The notes beneath the pieces were generated by a model that saw only the letters and a list, made by a program, of their open reading frames with translations, had not been told where the DNA came from and ran no database searches. A DNA stretch of 64,000 nt from Mytilus edulis (lineage: Eukaryota > Mollusca > Bivalvia > Mytilida > Mytilidae), in assembly GCF_963676685.1 (NCBI RefSeq), contig NC_092344.1:52040830-52104829 (forward strand). Reading direction: 5' to 3'. The position numbers and the translations under genes are program-made. How positions within the stretch are numbered: position 1 is the stretch's first letter; each line of letters begins with the position of its first letter. Shown piece after piece: positions 33,640-47,335 of this stretch.

Positions 33640-36600
33640 GAAATTTCATTTCTTAATTATTCTAAATGTGTATGTTAATAAAGTCTTTTAAAATATCTGG
33701 GGCTTTTCTTTTGTATGAAGTATTACCAGTGTTTTAGACTATTCTATTAAAATAGTGTTCGCTGATTTAAACATTATCGAATTTCAAGTATGGTATCATA
33801 AAAAATAGAGTGTTACCGAAAATATTGGACAATACAACAGACTAAAACATACACCTACACCGACTTGTTACATTACAGGCACTCAATGTTGGAATCAACA
33901 ATTCACTTTTTTTCATTGTCATAAAAGTTTTTCGTGTTTTTTGGGTTTTTTTTTTTATAGATTTTCAGTCTTTTTTTTGTTGTAATTTTGAAATATATGA
34001 TCCTTTATCATTGTCTGTGATATTCTGACTATATTTTCATGATAAGTATAAAAGACACCAATAATATATGCTTAAAATTTGTACGTTTTGCCAAATTAGG
34101 AGTAAATATTTATAGGGAATTTTTGTGTTTATTTAGCAAACATTTTGACCTTCCTTAAATGTTTGCTGAACCGGGAATTTATTTATAAGACACCGAAAAT
34201 AAGGAAACTTATTAGCCAGAAATGTATTTATTTCCTCAGTGAGTTTTTGTTACTATCGTACAAGTGTACTCCAGAATTAATTACATAACAATGATAAATA
34301 TTGTTACTCCTATATTTTACATTGAAAACAATTAAAATTATGCTTGTAACGCACTAAAATAATCTGTACATGCAACTGTTTCAAGAACTCAGATTCACAA
34401 TAGATTCTTCGTGTATGACCCCAATAGGTTATATTTAATTACCTTTTATAGAATTTAGGGGTTAAAAGTCAAATAGAGTGCCTAACAGGAAGTATAAATT
34501 TCATTAAAATTTAGAATTAAATCACCTTTTCTTTGAGAGAGAACACACAACACCAGTAACACCAGTTGATCTAATAACCAGGCAGTACCTTTAATGTTTA
34601 AAAGGGTTTTTATACGTTGTTAAATACACTAGTATGTACACTTTGTGTCTTCACAGGCTACAATACATTTTGCAAAAACATAGCAATCCATTGTAAAGTA
34701 ATAAATATAACGAGTTTTTAAAATAAAATCTAACTTGGACTGAAATCGCCGACCGAGAAATTCAACGTGTTGCAGAGATGGCCATATAGCTAAATGTTTT
34801 AAAGGACACATTTTAATTTTGAAGAATCCATGTTCAGCAATATCAATAGGTTGTGTTAACATAAGTAGTAATGTGTACCATTATATGAACTGATTACGGA
34901 CATAAAAGGAGATTATATGCCATTTAATGACGAAAATAAACAGGCACTGCTCTGGCAGAGAAGGTTATATATACTTCTAAGAAAAATGTGGTTATTTTAG
35001 ATATGTTGATTGATCTGTCATTTATCGGAAGTGAATGTCAGATCACATGTGACATACGAAATCGCAAACTTTATATGAAATACTTCCTTAGTATATAACA
35101 ATTAAAATTGTTCCGCAAAGTTTAAATTTTCTAAAATTATTTTTTTTAGAGAGAAAGCTTACTTAATTTATCAGTTCGGAGTTTCTATAGAATGGAAGGT
35201 AAGTGACTTTTATGTACAGTAGAATGTGAACGGAAGGTTTGTGGTTCACTAGAAAATTATTAGAAAAACAAAAAAATAAGGAATTATACAGTTGTCTTTT
35301 TGGGGTTAATATCCCCTTTGCTGACTGTATTTGTTTTATTGACGGAAAAAGTAACAAAGGAACTTCTTATAAATTTTATCGAGGTAACATTTGATTTCCT
35401 TAAAAACATTGAATTGAAATATTATATAAAACTAGTAAAAAAATCTAAAAAGACATCATGATTGATCTGTACTTTGGTGAATATAAGACTTTTCCGGGTC
35501 ACTCGGTGTAACTCATTCATTAAAAAAATAAGAGATACCGGTAGATGCATTTTACTGAAGACTGGATTTTTTTTTTGAGATATGAGATACATGACGATTT
35601 GAGTTTTCATACTTATGGACACTTAACTCGGCTAAAATGAAGTTGCATTTTACAAATTCCACAAGTGTACCATAAAGATTATATTTTTACGGTTAAAGAA
35701 CTTGCACAGACCATTCAAGTACATGTATCACTCATTACGTATAGTCCAACTGTGGAAAATTGTTGGCATCAACTTTTGAGACCCTACTCAAATCTCAATA
35801 TATTTTTACTGTAAAACCGGGGACCACGACGAACTTAAAGTAGATCTGTATTACCAAAGTTTATACATGGGATCGCTAACCTTACTCTTTTATAAAATTC
35901 TCAATGATTTAAATGAAGTAAACATGAATTATTTTCATTGATCAGGAAAAGTTTTTGCTTATTAAACTGTGATCCTTACAAAAGACATGAGAAAAGGTCG
36001 GTGTTTTTTGCATAATCGGTTTAAGATAGTTACTGCATTTACTAATGAACCTATTTTCATGCAAAATGGGTAAAGCTGTCTTGGTCACAAATTTGACCCT
36101 TTTAGATACAAAAATGTACACGTTTGTATATTCAATGTACTCATTTAATACAAATAACTTTAGAGTGACATTTTGTTCTTCTTATGGTTAATTTGATATA
36201 TAATATGCTTTATAGATGTCAAATAATTTTCAATAGTAGAAACCATCTTTAAAAAACACTGTATATACGAAAGAATTATGTTGACATTTGTCGTATATAA
36301 AAATTTAGACACTTTCAAAATAGATTAGTCATCAAAATAACATGTGTATACATCTGAAAGTTCTCAAAGTTATTTCCTCGTCTTTTTGTAACTAAATAGT
36401 TGTGTTTTAGCTATACAAATATGAGGCTCCAGCAGGAGTCTTTTCTTCATTGATCAGATTTGATGTTGTTTACTTCTTTGTCTTCGAATTATCAATTAGA
36501 TATTACTTATTAGATGTGTGTGATTCATATGTTCCTTTTTGTCAATTTATCATAAAAACTGGATGTGTTTTATTCATAACATCCTTGATGGTGCCTCACT

Positions 36601-38280
36601 GCAAATGTTTTTCAAATGCACGACACAGTGATGATGGTGATAAGAAACGCGTATCGGGCGGTCCTTAGCCTATTAAATTTCTAGGTTCAGCTGTATCATT
36701 CGTTACATATAAGATATTCAAAGAATGTCCTTAATTTATTTTTTTGCTTGTGCGTATTGGTGAAGTTTATTCGTTGTTTTTGTAGTTTTTTGGGAAATTT
36801 TACATGGAACTTGACTTGATTTAAGCTTTAGGATTACATTGGAAATGTTCACTTACTTGTAAATGACACAAAGACAAGATGACACTGAGACAATATAAAT
36901 ATTAGTAATGTTTCGTGGTCACTATTTTGCAGATGGACAAAAGGGTCCAATGACATTCGACGACATAGCTCAGGAGCATTTCACTCATCGATTTACCCTC
37001 AACAATGCTCAAACAAAAGGTAATGTATGGTATACTAAGACAACTTATTGCGTTATTGGTAGTGAACAAAAGACGATTTTTGATAAACTCCAGGGAAACT
37101 AACTGGGTCACTGGTGACAGCGTTCTTTTTGAAAGAATGAAGTTTTTGAACAAGGCGTATTTGCTCACCTTTTTTTTTTAAAAGAACAATTTATGCCACT
37201 GTTTTTGGCCTGTTGTCATTGTTTAAACGTGTCAACAATTGTGATTGATGATTGATTGATAACTGCTTTATGCCACATCAGCCAAAAAGGTTCATACTCA
37301 AGTATCATACCTCCTCTGTTGTCACGATATCAACATGGCCTACACGAGTGTTAAAAGTAGTGGACCTGGAAAATCACAATCTGTTATTTGCTGTTATTCC
37401 TGTAAGCACACATCAAATAAGGGATAAAAACAAACAGACTTTTAATTTGAGTTGGAACAATTCGTCCCGGTACGGTGATATATGCCTTCTTGCAGACAGA
37501 GACAGTATTTATAGATAAAACTTAAAAATCAGATAACATGGTTTAGTCTCTTAAAAAAATAATCGTTCTAGGTTGTGTAAAACTTGTCACTGGACATGAA
37601 ATATTAAATGTCAGTATTAATTATGCTGTGTGACTTCAAGAAAAATTATCCATATCAGTATTAATGTCAAAATAAAGCTTGGCATGGCTTGTCATTGCTT
37701 CTTGAAGGTGTCATCAACAAGGAGGAAAACCGTATACATTGAAAGCCATGCCATACAAACTTACTAGTCCTATACACCAATAAGGCATTCATATTTTGAC
37801 ATTACGATCGTTAGACAACTGTTTTTTTATTCAGTCAGTTATTGCGATTTATGTTCATGAACACCTTTAGTTTGTGTAAAAGTTTGTTTGGAATATGGTG
37901 AGCTTTTAGTCGCTCATGTTTTAACATTTTGAATTTGGTATGTTTGTTTATGTAATAAGATGAGAAATGTTTTAACACTGATTCATCATATACGATTTGA
38001 TAAGATGAGAAACGAAATGAAAACGTTAAAATAATGTAAAATTTAAGTATGCACAGATTGATAACACGAATGTTTTTTTTTAATATATATATTCATTTAT
38101 TTATTTCTAGAAGTAAAACCCTGACGTGTTATATAAAAAGATTTTTTTATAAAATTGTACTTCAAGTTATTCCTAAAAATATTGAAATAATCCTCCATTG
38201 TTTATTTTTTGTTTTCTTTGAAAATGACGTAAGGTAAAACCAAATCGTATCAAATCATTTCATCGTATACAAACTAATAA
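33640..38280. other. Long stretch with nothing recognised
   Basis: Short frames only, none with a family signature. Base composition is uniform AT-rich. If the ELK gene starts near 29 kb, this would be its first intron. Confidence 0.4.
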
Positions 38281-38320
38281 TATAGATATACAAAATATAA
38301 TCGGAACAAATACATTACAC

Positions 38321-38355
38321 CAAGGATCTGTATAGTCTAACTATACAAATCCTTG
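38321..38355. mobile_element. Mini-foldback insertion 2 (35 bp, 7-bp target duplication)
   Basis: CAAGGATCTGTATAG and CTATACAAATCCTTG pair with one mismatch around a 5-base loop. ATTACAC abuts both sides (38314-38320 and 38356-38362). The arm sequence is nearly the same as that at 52081-52111. Confidence 0.7.
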
Positions 38356-38433
38356 ATTACACAGATTTATGTCGATACATTTTGGCATTGCACAAGGTCA
38401 TGATTTTCCCACAATGTTTATAACGTCTTACAA

Positions 38434-39367
38434 CCAAATTCATCAGAAGTCGGTGTACTGATTGAAAATTTAGACTGGGAAAACTTGGTATCTATAATAC
38501 TAAAATTACGAGGTCCAATTTCTCAGCCGTCATCACGTAAAAACGATGAATCAAAGAATTCAACTTTATATCTAACTAATATAGTACAATGCTGTTGATT
38601 AGACCCCTTTGTTTCCCACACAATTAATATTGCTAATAATTTAGAAGTTCCGGGTCGAATCCGATACCGATACCAATTACTGTTACTGTTACTGTTACTG
38701 GTATGTTCCTCCTATCTAAGGAGCACTCCCGAAGGATAAGGATAAGAATATGAATATTTACATGTATATGAATATTTACAGGGTATATAATACCAATAGT
38801 ATATTCACCTGTTACCTATTACCTTATCTGTACGTTCCGCATCTGACAGGCGCACCACCAAACGCTGTATTTAGGATTTTGCTATATACACGAGTCGTAA
38901 TCACAGGGTTGACACTACTAAATTCAATCATTGTCACATTGTTCCCGATTGTAGTATTTTAATCAGTATGACTTTCTAAGATGACAATACGAATAATATA
39001 ATTCTGGACTTAAAATAAGGCGTATATAGGTACAGCATGTACAGTTTTCAATTTGTTAGCCGGAATGACGTAAAACAGCGAATCAAAGAATTCAACTTTA
39101 GTTATAACTCATTAAGGACAATGCTGTTGATTAAAAAATACTCCTTTCCAGGGACTTTTGTTTTCCAAATAAAATTGATAATACCAATAATTGATAAGTT
39201 CCAGGTCGACGGGTTCAAACAGAAAGATGTTGAAAGCAGAGAAAACTGTGCATCTTATAATCGGCATGACTTTATCAGATGACAATACCAATACTAAAAT
39301 AAGGCTTACGCATAGTTATATTCTTTTAATTCAGCCACAGACCCGCGATATCACGGGTGTGTTCTAG
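38434..39367 (+). mobile_element. Helitron-like element fragment with 3' terminus
   Basis: The 3' end shows a hairpin (acccgcg / cacgggt, 39341-39358), five bases, then CTAG (39364-39367) followed by T. That is the hairpin + CTRR + T layout of a Helitron 3' end. Upstream, a phrase containing gaatcaaagaattcaacttt and caatgctgttgatta is duplicated (about 38549-38600 and 39078-39132), and a (gttact)n hexamer run lies near 38680-38700. No Rep/helicase frame was found and the 5' TC end was not located, so the left limit is approximate. Confidence 0.45.
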
Positions 39368-40282
39368 TATATATATATATATATGTATATAGAAGGGTCT
39401 AAAAACAGCACAAACAACATTTTCCAAAAGACCAAAAAAGTGAAAAAGTATATTTAAACAAAACGCATTTGACTAACAGGTCGAACAACTGATGTTCTTT
39501 AACCCTGCTGACTGCCATTGGCGATTGCCAAATAAATTTGATCACAAGATGTAACAAAATGGATCTTAATGTAAATTTAATACTAAACAGAATTTTTTTT
39601 TTTAACTTGTGGCCACGATGTTATGCCACAAACATACGGTGTCAATATTTATTTAGTACACCAGATCCGGATTTCGACATTAAATGTCTCTTCGGTGATG
39701 TTAGGGATCGAAACGGTATTTGGAAGGCCATATAAAAAGTACCCTCATTTTTAGATAGACTCTTGAATTTTAAGAGTCAATGTAGGATGAACGGATCATA
39801 TAAACCGGAGGGAAAATATGATACAAGCCCAAACGAAAAAATATATATAAGTTAACACTGACCCTTGAAGTACTTTCTACTAATAAGAGACCCATTCTTT
39901 TAATATAAGTTGTCAAATTGTTTGTTTCCAAATACAAATCTGTTAATGTGATGAGTTAAAGGGTTTTTTAAAAAGGTATTTTGAAAATATTGACATTTTC
40001 TCAGATCTACACTTATAAGCTCTAGTATCTTTACTTTTTTGTTGGATTTCAGAAACTCACTCTGGATGCATACAAGACATTTACTGTAATGTTGTTGAGC
40101 ATCAAGTGAGCTACTGAGATTATTACAAACACGACTCTTAACGAAAAGGACAAACTTTAAATATTAGTTTCAGAATGTTCTACCTTAGTCTTGTAGAAAT
40201 ATAGTTTAACGTACATATAGTTTAACATAAATTGAAATTACTCAATCATTGTCAATGCTTATTCCGAATTTTGTTGTTTTTC

Positions 40283-40286
40283 AGCT
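40283..40286 (+). promoter_or_regulatory. Splice acceptor directly before the ELK start codon
   Basis: A pyrimidine-rich tract ending ttgttgtttttcag runs up to 40284, two bases before the ATG. It implies at least one upstream non-coding exon. Confidence 0.65.
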
Positions 40287-41279
40287 ATGGATTCAAATAG
40301 TATAACATTATGGCAGTTTCTTTTGGAATTGTTAATCAGTAATCAACATAGTCGGATTATTCAGTGGACAAATAATGAAGGTGAATTTAAGCTTATAAAT
40401 GCAGAAGAAGTTGCTAAACTATGGGGATTGCGGAAGAATAAACATAACATGAATTATGACAAACTTAGTCGAGCACTAAGGTATTATTATGACAAAAATA
40501 TAATTAAAAAAGTAATGGGACAAAAATTTGTGTACAAATTTGTTTCATTTCCAGAAATAGTGAAGACAGAAAACAAAGTGCCATTTAAAGTGAAGATGGA
40601 AACATTGGCACAAGAATATGGACAAAAAGTATATCCACATTTTGCTTCGTATAACCCCATGGAATTAAAATCTTCGGCAAATCATGCATTACAACCGAAT
40701 CATACTCAAAACTTGTCATGGATTAAACAGGAAGAGCCCGATACAACAACTCCTAGTCCCATACCTCATACTGTAATGGAGGTAGGAAACACAAGTATAT
40801 CAGAGACAAGGGTTCCATCTTGTTCACCATCGCCATCACCTGTCAATTTATCAACATCGAAAAGTGATTCTGTGACACATAAAATGAATGGAGGAAGTAA
40901 ACTGTCATTAGTTGTTAATTCTTCTAAACCGAAACCGGTGCCCTTGTCCTTCAGTGAAATTAACAGTATGACATCATCAATATTTTCATCATCTTTAAGT
41001 GCTCTTATACCTGCAAGTCCAAAATTCGTTTCGCCATTAGTGCAGCCTAGTCCAATGATTGGACCAAGAACTCCATTTTTACATTTCTGGAGTTCCCTTA
41101 GTCCAATAACGACAATGAGCCCAAGGGTTTGCTCTGCATCTGCTTTCCAGTTTCCAACGTTCCCGGTGACTACAATGACATTATCTCCAATGGCAGCACC
41201 ATCTAATTTTTCAAATGTAGAATCGTTAGCCACGCCAGCTTTGACTTCGCCTACAAGGACTATGTCTTGTGTACTATGA
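40287..41279 (+). CDS. ELK: ETS-domain transcription factor, ELK / ternary complex factor subfamily
   Basis: A single-exon frame of 330 residues. Residues 5-88 form a complete ETS DNA-binding domain: LWQFLLELL at the start, WGLRKNK, and the recognition helix [21 protein letters not shown] region at 110-127 with E-Y, V-Y and F spaced like the ELK B-box suggests SRF contact. IKQE (146-149) is a SUMO consensus. [15 protein letters not shown] (265-279) matches the ELK C-domain, with Ser272 and Ser278 at the positions of the MAPK sites of ELK1. FQFP (287-290) is the ERK-docking DEF motif. ELK proteins couple ERK signalling to immediate-early genes with SRF (family knowledge). It is shorter than human ELK1 (428). 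ATG context is good (G at -3, G at +4). The lack of introns in the coding region is unusual, and a retrocopy is an alternative reading. Confidence 0.93.
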   Translation: MDSNSITLWQFLLELLISNQHSRIIQWTNNEGEFKLINAEEVAKLWGLRKNKHNMNYDKLSRALRYYYDKNIIKKVMGQKFVYKFVSFPEIVKTENKVPFKVKMETLAQEYGQKVYPHFASYNPMELKSSANHALQPNHTQNLSWIKQEEPDTTTPSPIPHTVMEVGNTSISETRVPSCSPSPSPVNLSTSKSDSVTHKMNGGSKLSLVVNSSKPKPVPLSFSEINSMTSSIFSSSLSALIPASPKFVSPLVQPSPMIGPRTPFLHFWSSLSPITTMSPRVCSASAFQFPTFPVTTMTLSPMAAPSNFSNVESLATPALTSPTRTMSCVL

Positions 41280-41830
41280 CTGTAACTTTATATATTGGTG
41301 TAAATAACTTACAATCCCAAGTGCTATTGAAAATTTATCACGCTAGAAATGTTTTATATACTTTATTCCTTTAAGGATGTGACGCGCGTGTTTTATGTTT
41401 TTATACTTTAACATTTGCTTTTTCTATATTCTATTTTTTACACTGATCAGATTTCGAACAAGCAAATCTAGTTTAATATTGGAAGTATATTTACAATGTC
41501 TTTGTTACGTATATAGGTATTTTTTAGCGAAATAATTAAGTGCCTGGCTAAAACACATGTATCAAAATATCTCATTTCAGATTTCACAAGAGTCTTTCAG
41601 ATATCTGTATTCATTACATTGGTTGCAATTAATTATTATATAACAAGTTATAAATTCTGTAATTTTAATTATCTAGAGTCATACAAATATTATACAATTA
41701 TTGCCTTCATACGAGGAGAACATTCCAAATGTTAACTAGAGTTAAAATTTCTCGGTATCTGAATTCCCCGATTATTCATTCACTTTCATTATTATGTTGA
41801 CTTTTAATGTAAATAAAATTTTAATCCAAA
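41280..41830 (+). terminator. ELK 3' UTR with candidate polyadenylation signal
   Basis: AT-rich sequence follows the stop. AATAAA occurs at 41812-41817, about 530 bases downstream of it. Longer 3' UTRs cannot be excluded. Confidence 0.45.
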
Positions 41831-42245
41831 ATGAACTACATTGTATTTCAATGTAAAAAAAAAACCAAAATAAACTACAATGAGTCAGTTGCATTTAGGG
41901 ATATTTTTTGTGTGAAATTGATACGACATATCCCTGCTTTTATATTTATTAACATTGAGTCAATATGATTTAATATGATATAAGCTTTGAAATATTTCAA
42001 AGAATTCAAATACCTAAAAATAGGTCCCAGACAAAAATATTTCTTATAAATCATGCTCTAAGCTATATTGACAATTCGGTCAAACATTGAATATGTTTTA
42101 TCTTTTAATTTTTGGCTTAGAAATTTAGTTTTCTGCCTCGGATATTTTTTTCACAGGGCTTAAATGTCTGGCTTTTAAAGCAGAATTGCAAAAGTACTGC
42201 CAAAATAGTATTACTTTGAGAGCTTGCCATTTATGCTTATATGAT

Positions 42246-42339
42246 AGCCAAGGCCTTACCACAAAACAAGTTTGTTAAACGATGTCTTCATTAAAGATGT
42301 TAATGTATTTAACATTTCTTTTATGGTAGGGCCTTGGCT
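42246..42339. repeat. 94-base inverted-repeat unit downstream of ELK
   Basis: agccaaggccttacca (42246-42261) pairs with tggtagggccttggct (42324-42339) with one mismatch; the loop is about 62 bases. It could be a small MITE or a folded RNA element in an extended 3' UTR. No target duplication was recognised. Confidence 0.5.
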
Positions 42340-44020
42340 GATATTTTATTTTGCCTAAAACTATGTAGAAAATCTATTTTAAGAAAAAAAATGTTTATGA
42401 TTTTAATTTGTTAATGACATTACACTGATATGATAGCTGAAATTTTTATACTACGAGAGTTCAGATTAGATCATTTTATTTATTTATAGATAAAACTAAA
42501 TGAAATATTTTGAATATTGAATAATTTTTTCATTTTTTTTTTCAATTTCAGATTATGGCTCATCATGGTCTTCCTTCTTTCTTATATTTTTTCTTGAAAT
42601 CATTTCACGCTAAAAATACTCCCCTAACGTAGTAGTGACCATGTTCCAATGACTGAAACCTTTTTCATCAAATATCATTTGCTTTATCAACGCTCCGATT
42701 ACGGGTGACAAATAAGGATCAGACAGTTCAGTAGTTTACGAAATATTAATCTAACTCACTCTTAATAGATTGAGGTTAGGTGCTGCACAATTAAACACAC
42801 ACTCAAAACAGTTTTACTGGCTTATTCATTAAATAACCCTTTAGACTCCAACTTCTATGATGTTGAAAAATTGCTTATTAAAAGATAAGAAACTGCTTAC
42901 CTTAATAGACCATCTTACACGGACTAAAGTTCAGTGCAAACTGTTGTCATGATATGACGCCAGTCATGTCTAAAACACATTGCTCTCAAACTATTGTGCT
43001 AAAATTTAAAAAAAAATTAATTGGAAATTCATTATATATTCCATATGCTGAATTCTTTTAGGCCAGTTTCAAATTTTCATCTATGTGCAATCACTTCCAG
43101 TTTCAAGCCTAATATATCATATACTGTGTTACAACTCTAGATTCTACTGACGAGGAAAGGTAAAACTTGGCCAAATAAGCTTAATTTTAGGTTTAGTCTA
43201 GAGATCCCAGTGGCCAGGAGCGTTAGACCCAGTGCAGGTGTTGCTGTCTCTATATCCCTATAGCATGAGATTGAATCCAAACTCGAGGGAAGAACAATGC
43301 AGATCTGACATTGTTTTTCGGAAATTTAGAGCAATTATATATTTATATATGAAAAAGCTTGATGGTGTCAGTCTAGGACATTATCACAAACATTGCATGT
43401 TGATCAGTAGGCATCAAATTTCATATCTCTGACTGAAGGGACTTTATATATTCACATGTTATAGTGGTTGCCTGCAAAGATTCTATAATTAATATATTGA
43501 TAGTGATGGTTGCATAAATGACGATTGTATTTCTACATAAACCCAGAAAGCCGTATTGAAATATTCGAAATCCATTTATGTTTTCGTCTCCAAATTGTGT
43601 CAACAAACTTGCTATAGGAATAAAAAATAGGTGTTCCTATATAAACAAGTGATACAACTCTTTATCTTGTCCCAAGACAAAAAAAAATAGTGCTTGATAC
43701 AACTTTTTTAAATTGATTTTTGACAAGGCCAAATATATTTTCAAACTGTGTACCTAAAATGGTTGAGGATTTTTGTTGGGACTTAATATAATTGTTATGA
43801 TTATAGCACTTGGCAGTGTCAAACTGCGGAAAACAGGATTCTTTGAGACTATAAATTTGTTATATGTTATTGTATAATTTATATTTTCCCTCTTATTAAA
43901 AGACAAGAATATTTTTAAAACTGGTAGTTACTTCATTTTGTATACCAACGGCACAGAAAATATTCCATCGAGTAACAGAAAAGATCTCGATACTGAACCT
44001 CTCATTTTACAGCAGACTGA

Positions 44021-44235
44021 AAAGATATAACATTTAAATATCATACAACTTATCGACTCCGGCACATTTTATGCAGTATATTTTTATTTTCATGAAATCA
44101 TAAATAAGCACACGAAAACCGCTGACTGGAAAGATGAAACCTTTAAATGTCATAAAGCTTCTCGACTCCGGCACATTTAATGCACTATATTTTCATTTTC
44201 ATTAAATCACACAATGCATATGATATAACTAAAAT
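44021..44235 (+). repeat. Two-copy ~110-bp tandem duplication
   Basis: The phrase aaagatataacatttaaata...cgactccggcacattttatgc starting at 44021 repeats at 44130 as aaagatgaaacctttaaatg...cgactccggcacatttaatgc. Divergence is roughly 15 percent. Non-coding. Confidence 0.7.
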
Positions 44236-45277
44236 AAAAAATACTTGCATATGTGCCTTCTGTGATGGTTGTTCGTATTAATAAAGCCCTTCTCAAACTC
44301 GTGGTGAAAATTTGCCGTGAGGTGCATGTAAATATGCACTTGTTTAAATCTGCCTATTATATGCAATGCATTCACATGGATTTTGTCTCTCATTGAACTT
44401 AAAGGAATAGCAGAATACCACTGTCCAGACACGTGGATTACTATCCGACGGCGTTAACACTTTATGTTTCAGATGGTAGAAGACCTGGATACTTCGTACC
44501 TGTATATATAATCATATGTGCATGTATGTTACGAAGTTTCTGTGTGTCACACGTGCGTTTGTAAGAGATACACTGTCCTTGTAAAATGTATCTAGGTGCT
44601 TCCTGTCGTGCTTAAGTCCGTATTCTATAAATATACTGTATGCAATAGTTCAACTATGTTTGGTGTATGGATATATTTCTGACTGTCACATTTAACTAAC
44701 CGTTTACTCATTTTTACAGTTCACTGGCTAATGTTGTATTCCTATTTAGTCTTTTTGTTAGATAATATAAGTAAAAATGCAACTATGTTTGGTGTATTAA
44801 ATGATTTTCAGGTGCATGTGCATGTCTGTCTGACAGATTTCATCTGACCTTGAACTCATTTTATGTTTATCTGTTTATCCCAATGTGGACCTGATTTTTC
44901 TGGTTCATTGGCCAATCATGTTTTAGTTATCTTGATTTTGTCCGATTAATCATTATTATTCTCTTCAACCAATAGGTCAACTATTTGGCGTAAACATGAA
45001 ATAATTGTAAGGTTCTAGTAAACACAGGGTTAACCGAACTTTACCTCATTTATATGGTTCGTTGGTAAAAGGTAAGTGTGCTTACGTGGTTCTGTCTGTT
45101 TATCAGATTCTTTAAGCAATAGGCCAAGTATATTTAGTTTACCTCTTTATGTGATTCATTAGTCAATGTTAAGTGTCCTAAATTTGGTTCTGTCTGTTTA
45201 CAAGCAATAAGCAAACTTCATTTAGTTTATGAAATGATTAACTCTGGCAGGGTTCATCTGACTTGGACTTGTTTACC

Positions 45278-46235
45278 TTTCGTCTCGCTTGACGGAGTCA
45301 AAAAGCGAGACATAGGTATGCTGTGTTCGGCGTCGACGACGGCGACGGCGGCGGCGTCAACAATGTATTGAGTTTGTGATTAGGTCTAATTAAGGGTGAA
45401 CCACTAGTGGTAAGCCAGTCAAAGATATTTGGTAAGGAGATGTATAAGTATTGGCACATCTCATTACCATGTAGATTATTTGGCCCTGTCCCCTCAGTTA
45501 TGGTCTATTGACTTTGACATTTTTGCGTAATTTTCATGATTTTATTCGTGATTAGGTCAGTTTATTTGGAACTACTACTGGTAAGTTAATGATAATTGGT
45601 ATGAAGTTGTATAAGCATAAATTGGCATATCCTATTTCCATGGAGATCAAGGTGGTCCCGCCCCCTCATTCGTGGTCTATTGACTATGAAACTTTTGCTT
45701 AGTTTTCATGTAATAGTGTGTGATTAGGTCGGTTTATGGGAAACCACTAGTGGTAGGTCAATGATAGTTGGTATGCAGTTGCATAAGCATTGGCATATCC
45801 CATTTCCATGGCGATTAAGTTGGTCCCGCCCCCACATGCATAGTCTATTGACTTTGAAACGTTTGTTTAGTTTTCAAGTATTAGTGATCTCATTAGTGTG
45901 TTATTAGATTTGTTTATGTGGAACCACTTATGATAAGTCAATGGTATTTAGTATGCAGTTGTATTAGCATTGGCACATCTCATTTCCATGGAGGTTGTTT
46001 AGCCATGTACCTTCAGGCGTGGTTCATTGATTTTGAATATTTGCAAAACTTACATGTTAAAGTGTTGCTATTTTAATTTCAACATTTGCATGATTGAAAT
46101 TACAAAAAAGCGTCACATATCTCTGTGATAACAGTTTATTTTACTTATAATGTTTAGTTTATGTGATACTTGAAGTAAAACTTTCACATTTCACACATGA
46201 ATTCAATCATGATATTGAGTAAAGCAGGCGAGATA
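45278..46235 (+). repeat. Dispersed repeat family C with four ~172-bp tandem units
   Basis: Starts with a stem-loop, gtctcgctt...aaagcgagac (45281-45311), then a CG-rich patch gtcgacgacggcgacggcgg. The body repeats gtgattaggtc...ggaaccactagtggta...ggtctattgactttgaaa four times, with units beginning near 45376, 45549, 45718 and 45895. A late aagcaggcgagat near 46224 echoes the start. Non-coding. Confidence 0.78.
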
Positions 46236-46249
46236 TATCCTGTTCATCA

Positions 46250-47190
46250 TTACAGAATTGAACGAGTGCCATCTAATCAAACTACCAAAGAACGGCAATA
46301 TTAAAGAATGCAAATATTAACGAAGAATCTCACTACTATCAGTGGTAGAAAAAGTAATACTAGTAAACAGATTACTCCTTACACGACCTCTCAAGGCTGT
46401 AGATGAAAAACTAAGCTGAATATGTACAGCTAGCAGGATTTAGGATTTACCGATCATGCACTGGCATAGACCAGATAGCCACACTACGCATAATAATAGA
46501 AAAGTCATTAGAGTGAAACACCACCCTACTGATTAACTTTGAGAAGGCATTTGAAAGCTTGGACAGAGAATCCCGTTGGAACATCATGGCTCATTATGGA
46601 ATACCACAAACATTCATAAACATCATCAGGAGCTCTTATAATCACATGAAATACAGAGTTAAACACGAAAGCAAGCGAAGCGAGAGATTTGATGTCCAAG
46701 TTGGAGTAAAAAAAGGATATCGCCGTTTCTTTTCCTCTTGGCAATATACCACATCATGAAACAAGCAACCGAAGGGAAAAGAAATAGAATCCAATAGACG
46801 ATGTGGCAAGAACAAGAAGACTTGTATTTTGCGGATGATATAGCCTTTATATTCAGTACACAACAACAAATGTAAGAAAAACATCCCTTCTCGCTTCAAC
46901 ATCTATAAAGCTCGTACACAAACCAAACGAAGAAAAGACATAAGTAATGAAGTGCAATTTCAAAAGTAAACAACCAGTAAAGATGAACAATTAACACCAA
47001 CATAGAAGAATCAGAGGAGTTTACTTATCGACATGCAGGGAACATCGTCAACATAGAAGGGGGTAAAGATGCTCATATTAAATCAAGATTCATCAAAGCT
47101 AGAGTCACCTTTAAAATTATAGGGATCGTATGGACTGCCAGTAACATCACAAGAAGCACAATCAAAGTACTGAAGTACTGATATTGGATG
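46250..47190 (+). mobile_element. Decayed non-LTR retrotransposon, reverse transcriptase domain
   Basis: Reading across frameshifts gives the RT landmarks in order: 'LPKNGN...RRISLLSVVEKV' (about 46275-46350), 'AGFR..RSCTGIDQIATLRII' (about 46434-46500), 'LINFEKAFESLDRESRWNIM' (about 46531-46590), 'HYGIPQTFINIIRSSY' (46594-46640), 'VQVGVKKG', and a catalytic FADD box at about 46832-46843. The wording resembles the polymerase of RTE/jockey-like LINEs. At least four frame breaks make it inactive. Confidence 0.75.
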
Positions 47191-47335
47191 ACCGCAAGTT
47201 CTTGTGGATGGTCAAAAGCACATGTCACAGAAAAAGATCACATCTCTATACCTGAAACTGAGGTTAATGTACAGAGATATATTTTTTTTGAGACAAGATC
47301 GTGTGTGGATGATGAGTTAATGACAGGAAATTTAA

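Noticed and set aside
40766..41233. 155-codon open frame on the minus strand
   Set aside because: It lies entirely antisense to the ELK coding exon and has no family features; it is a shadow of the real gene.
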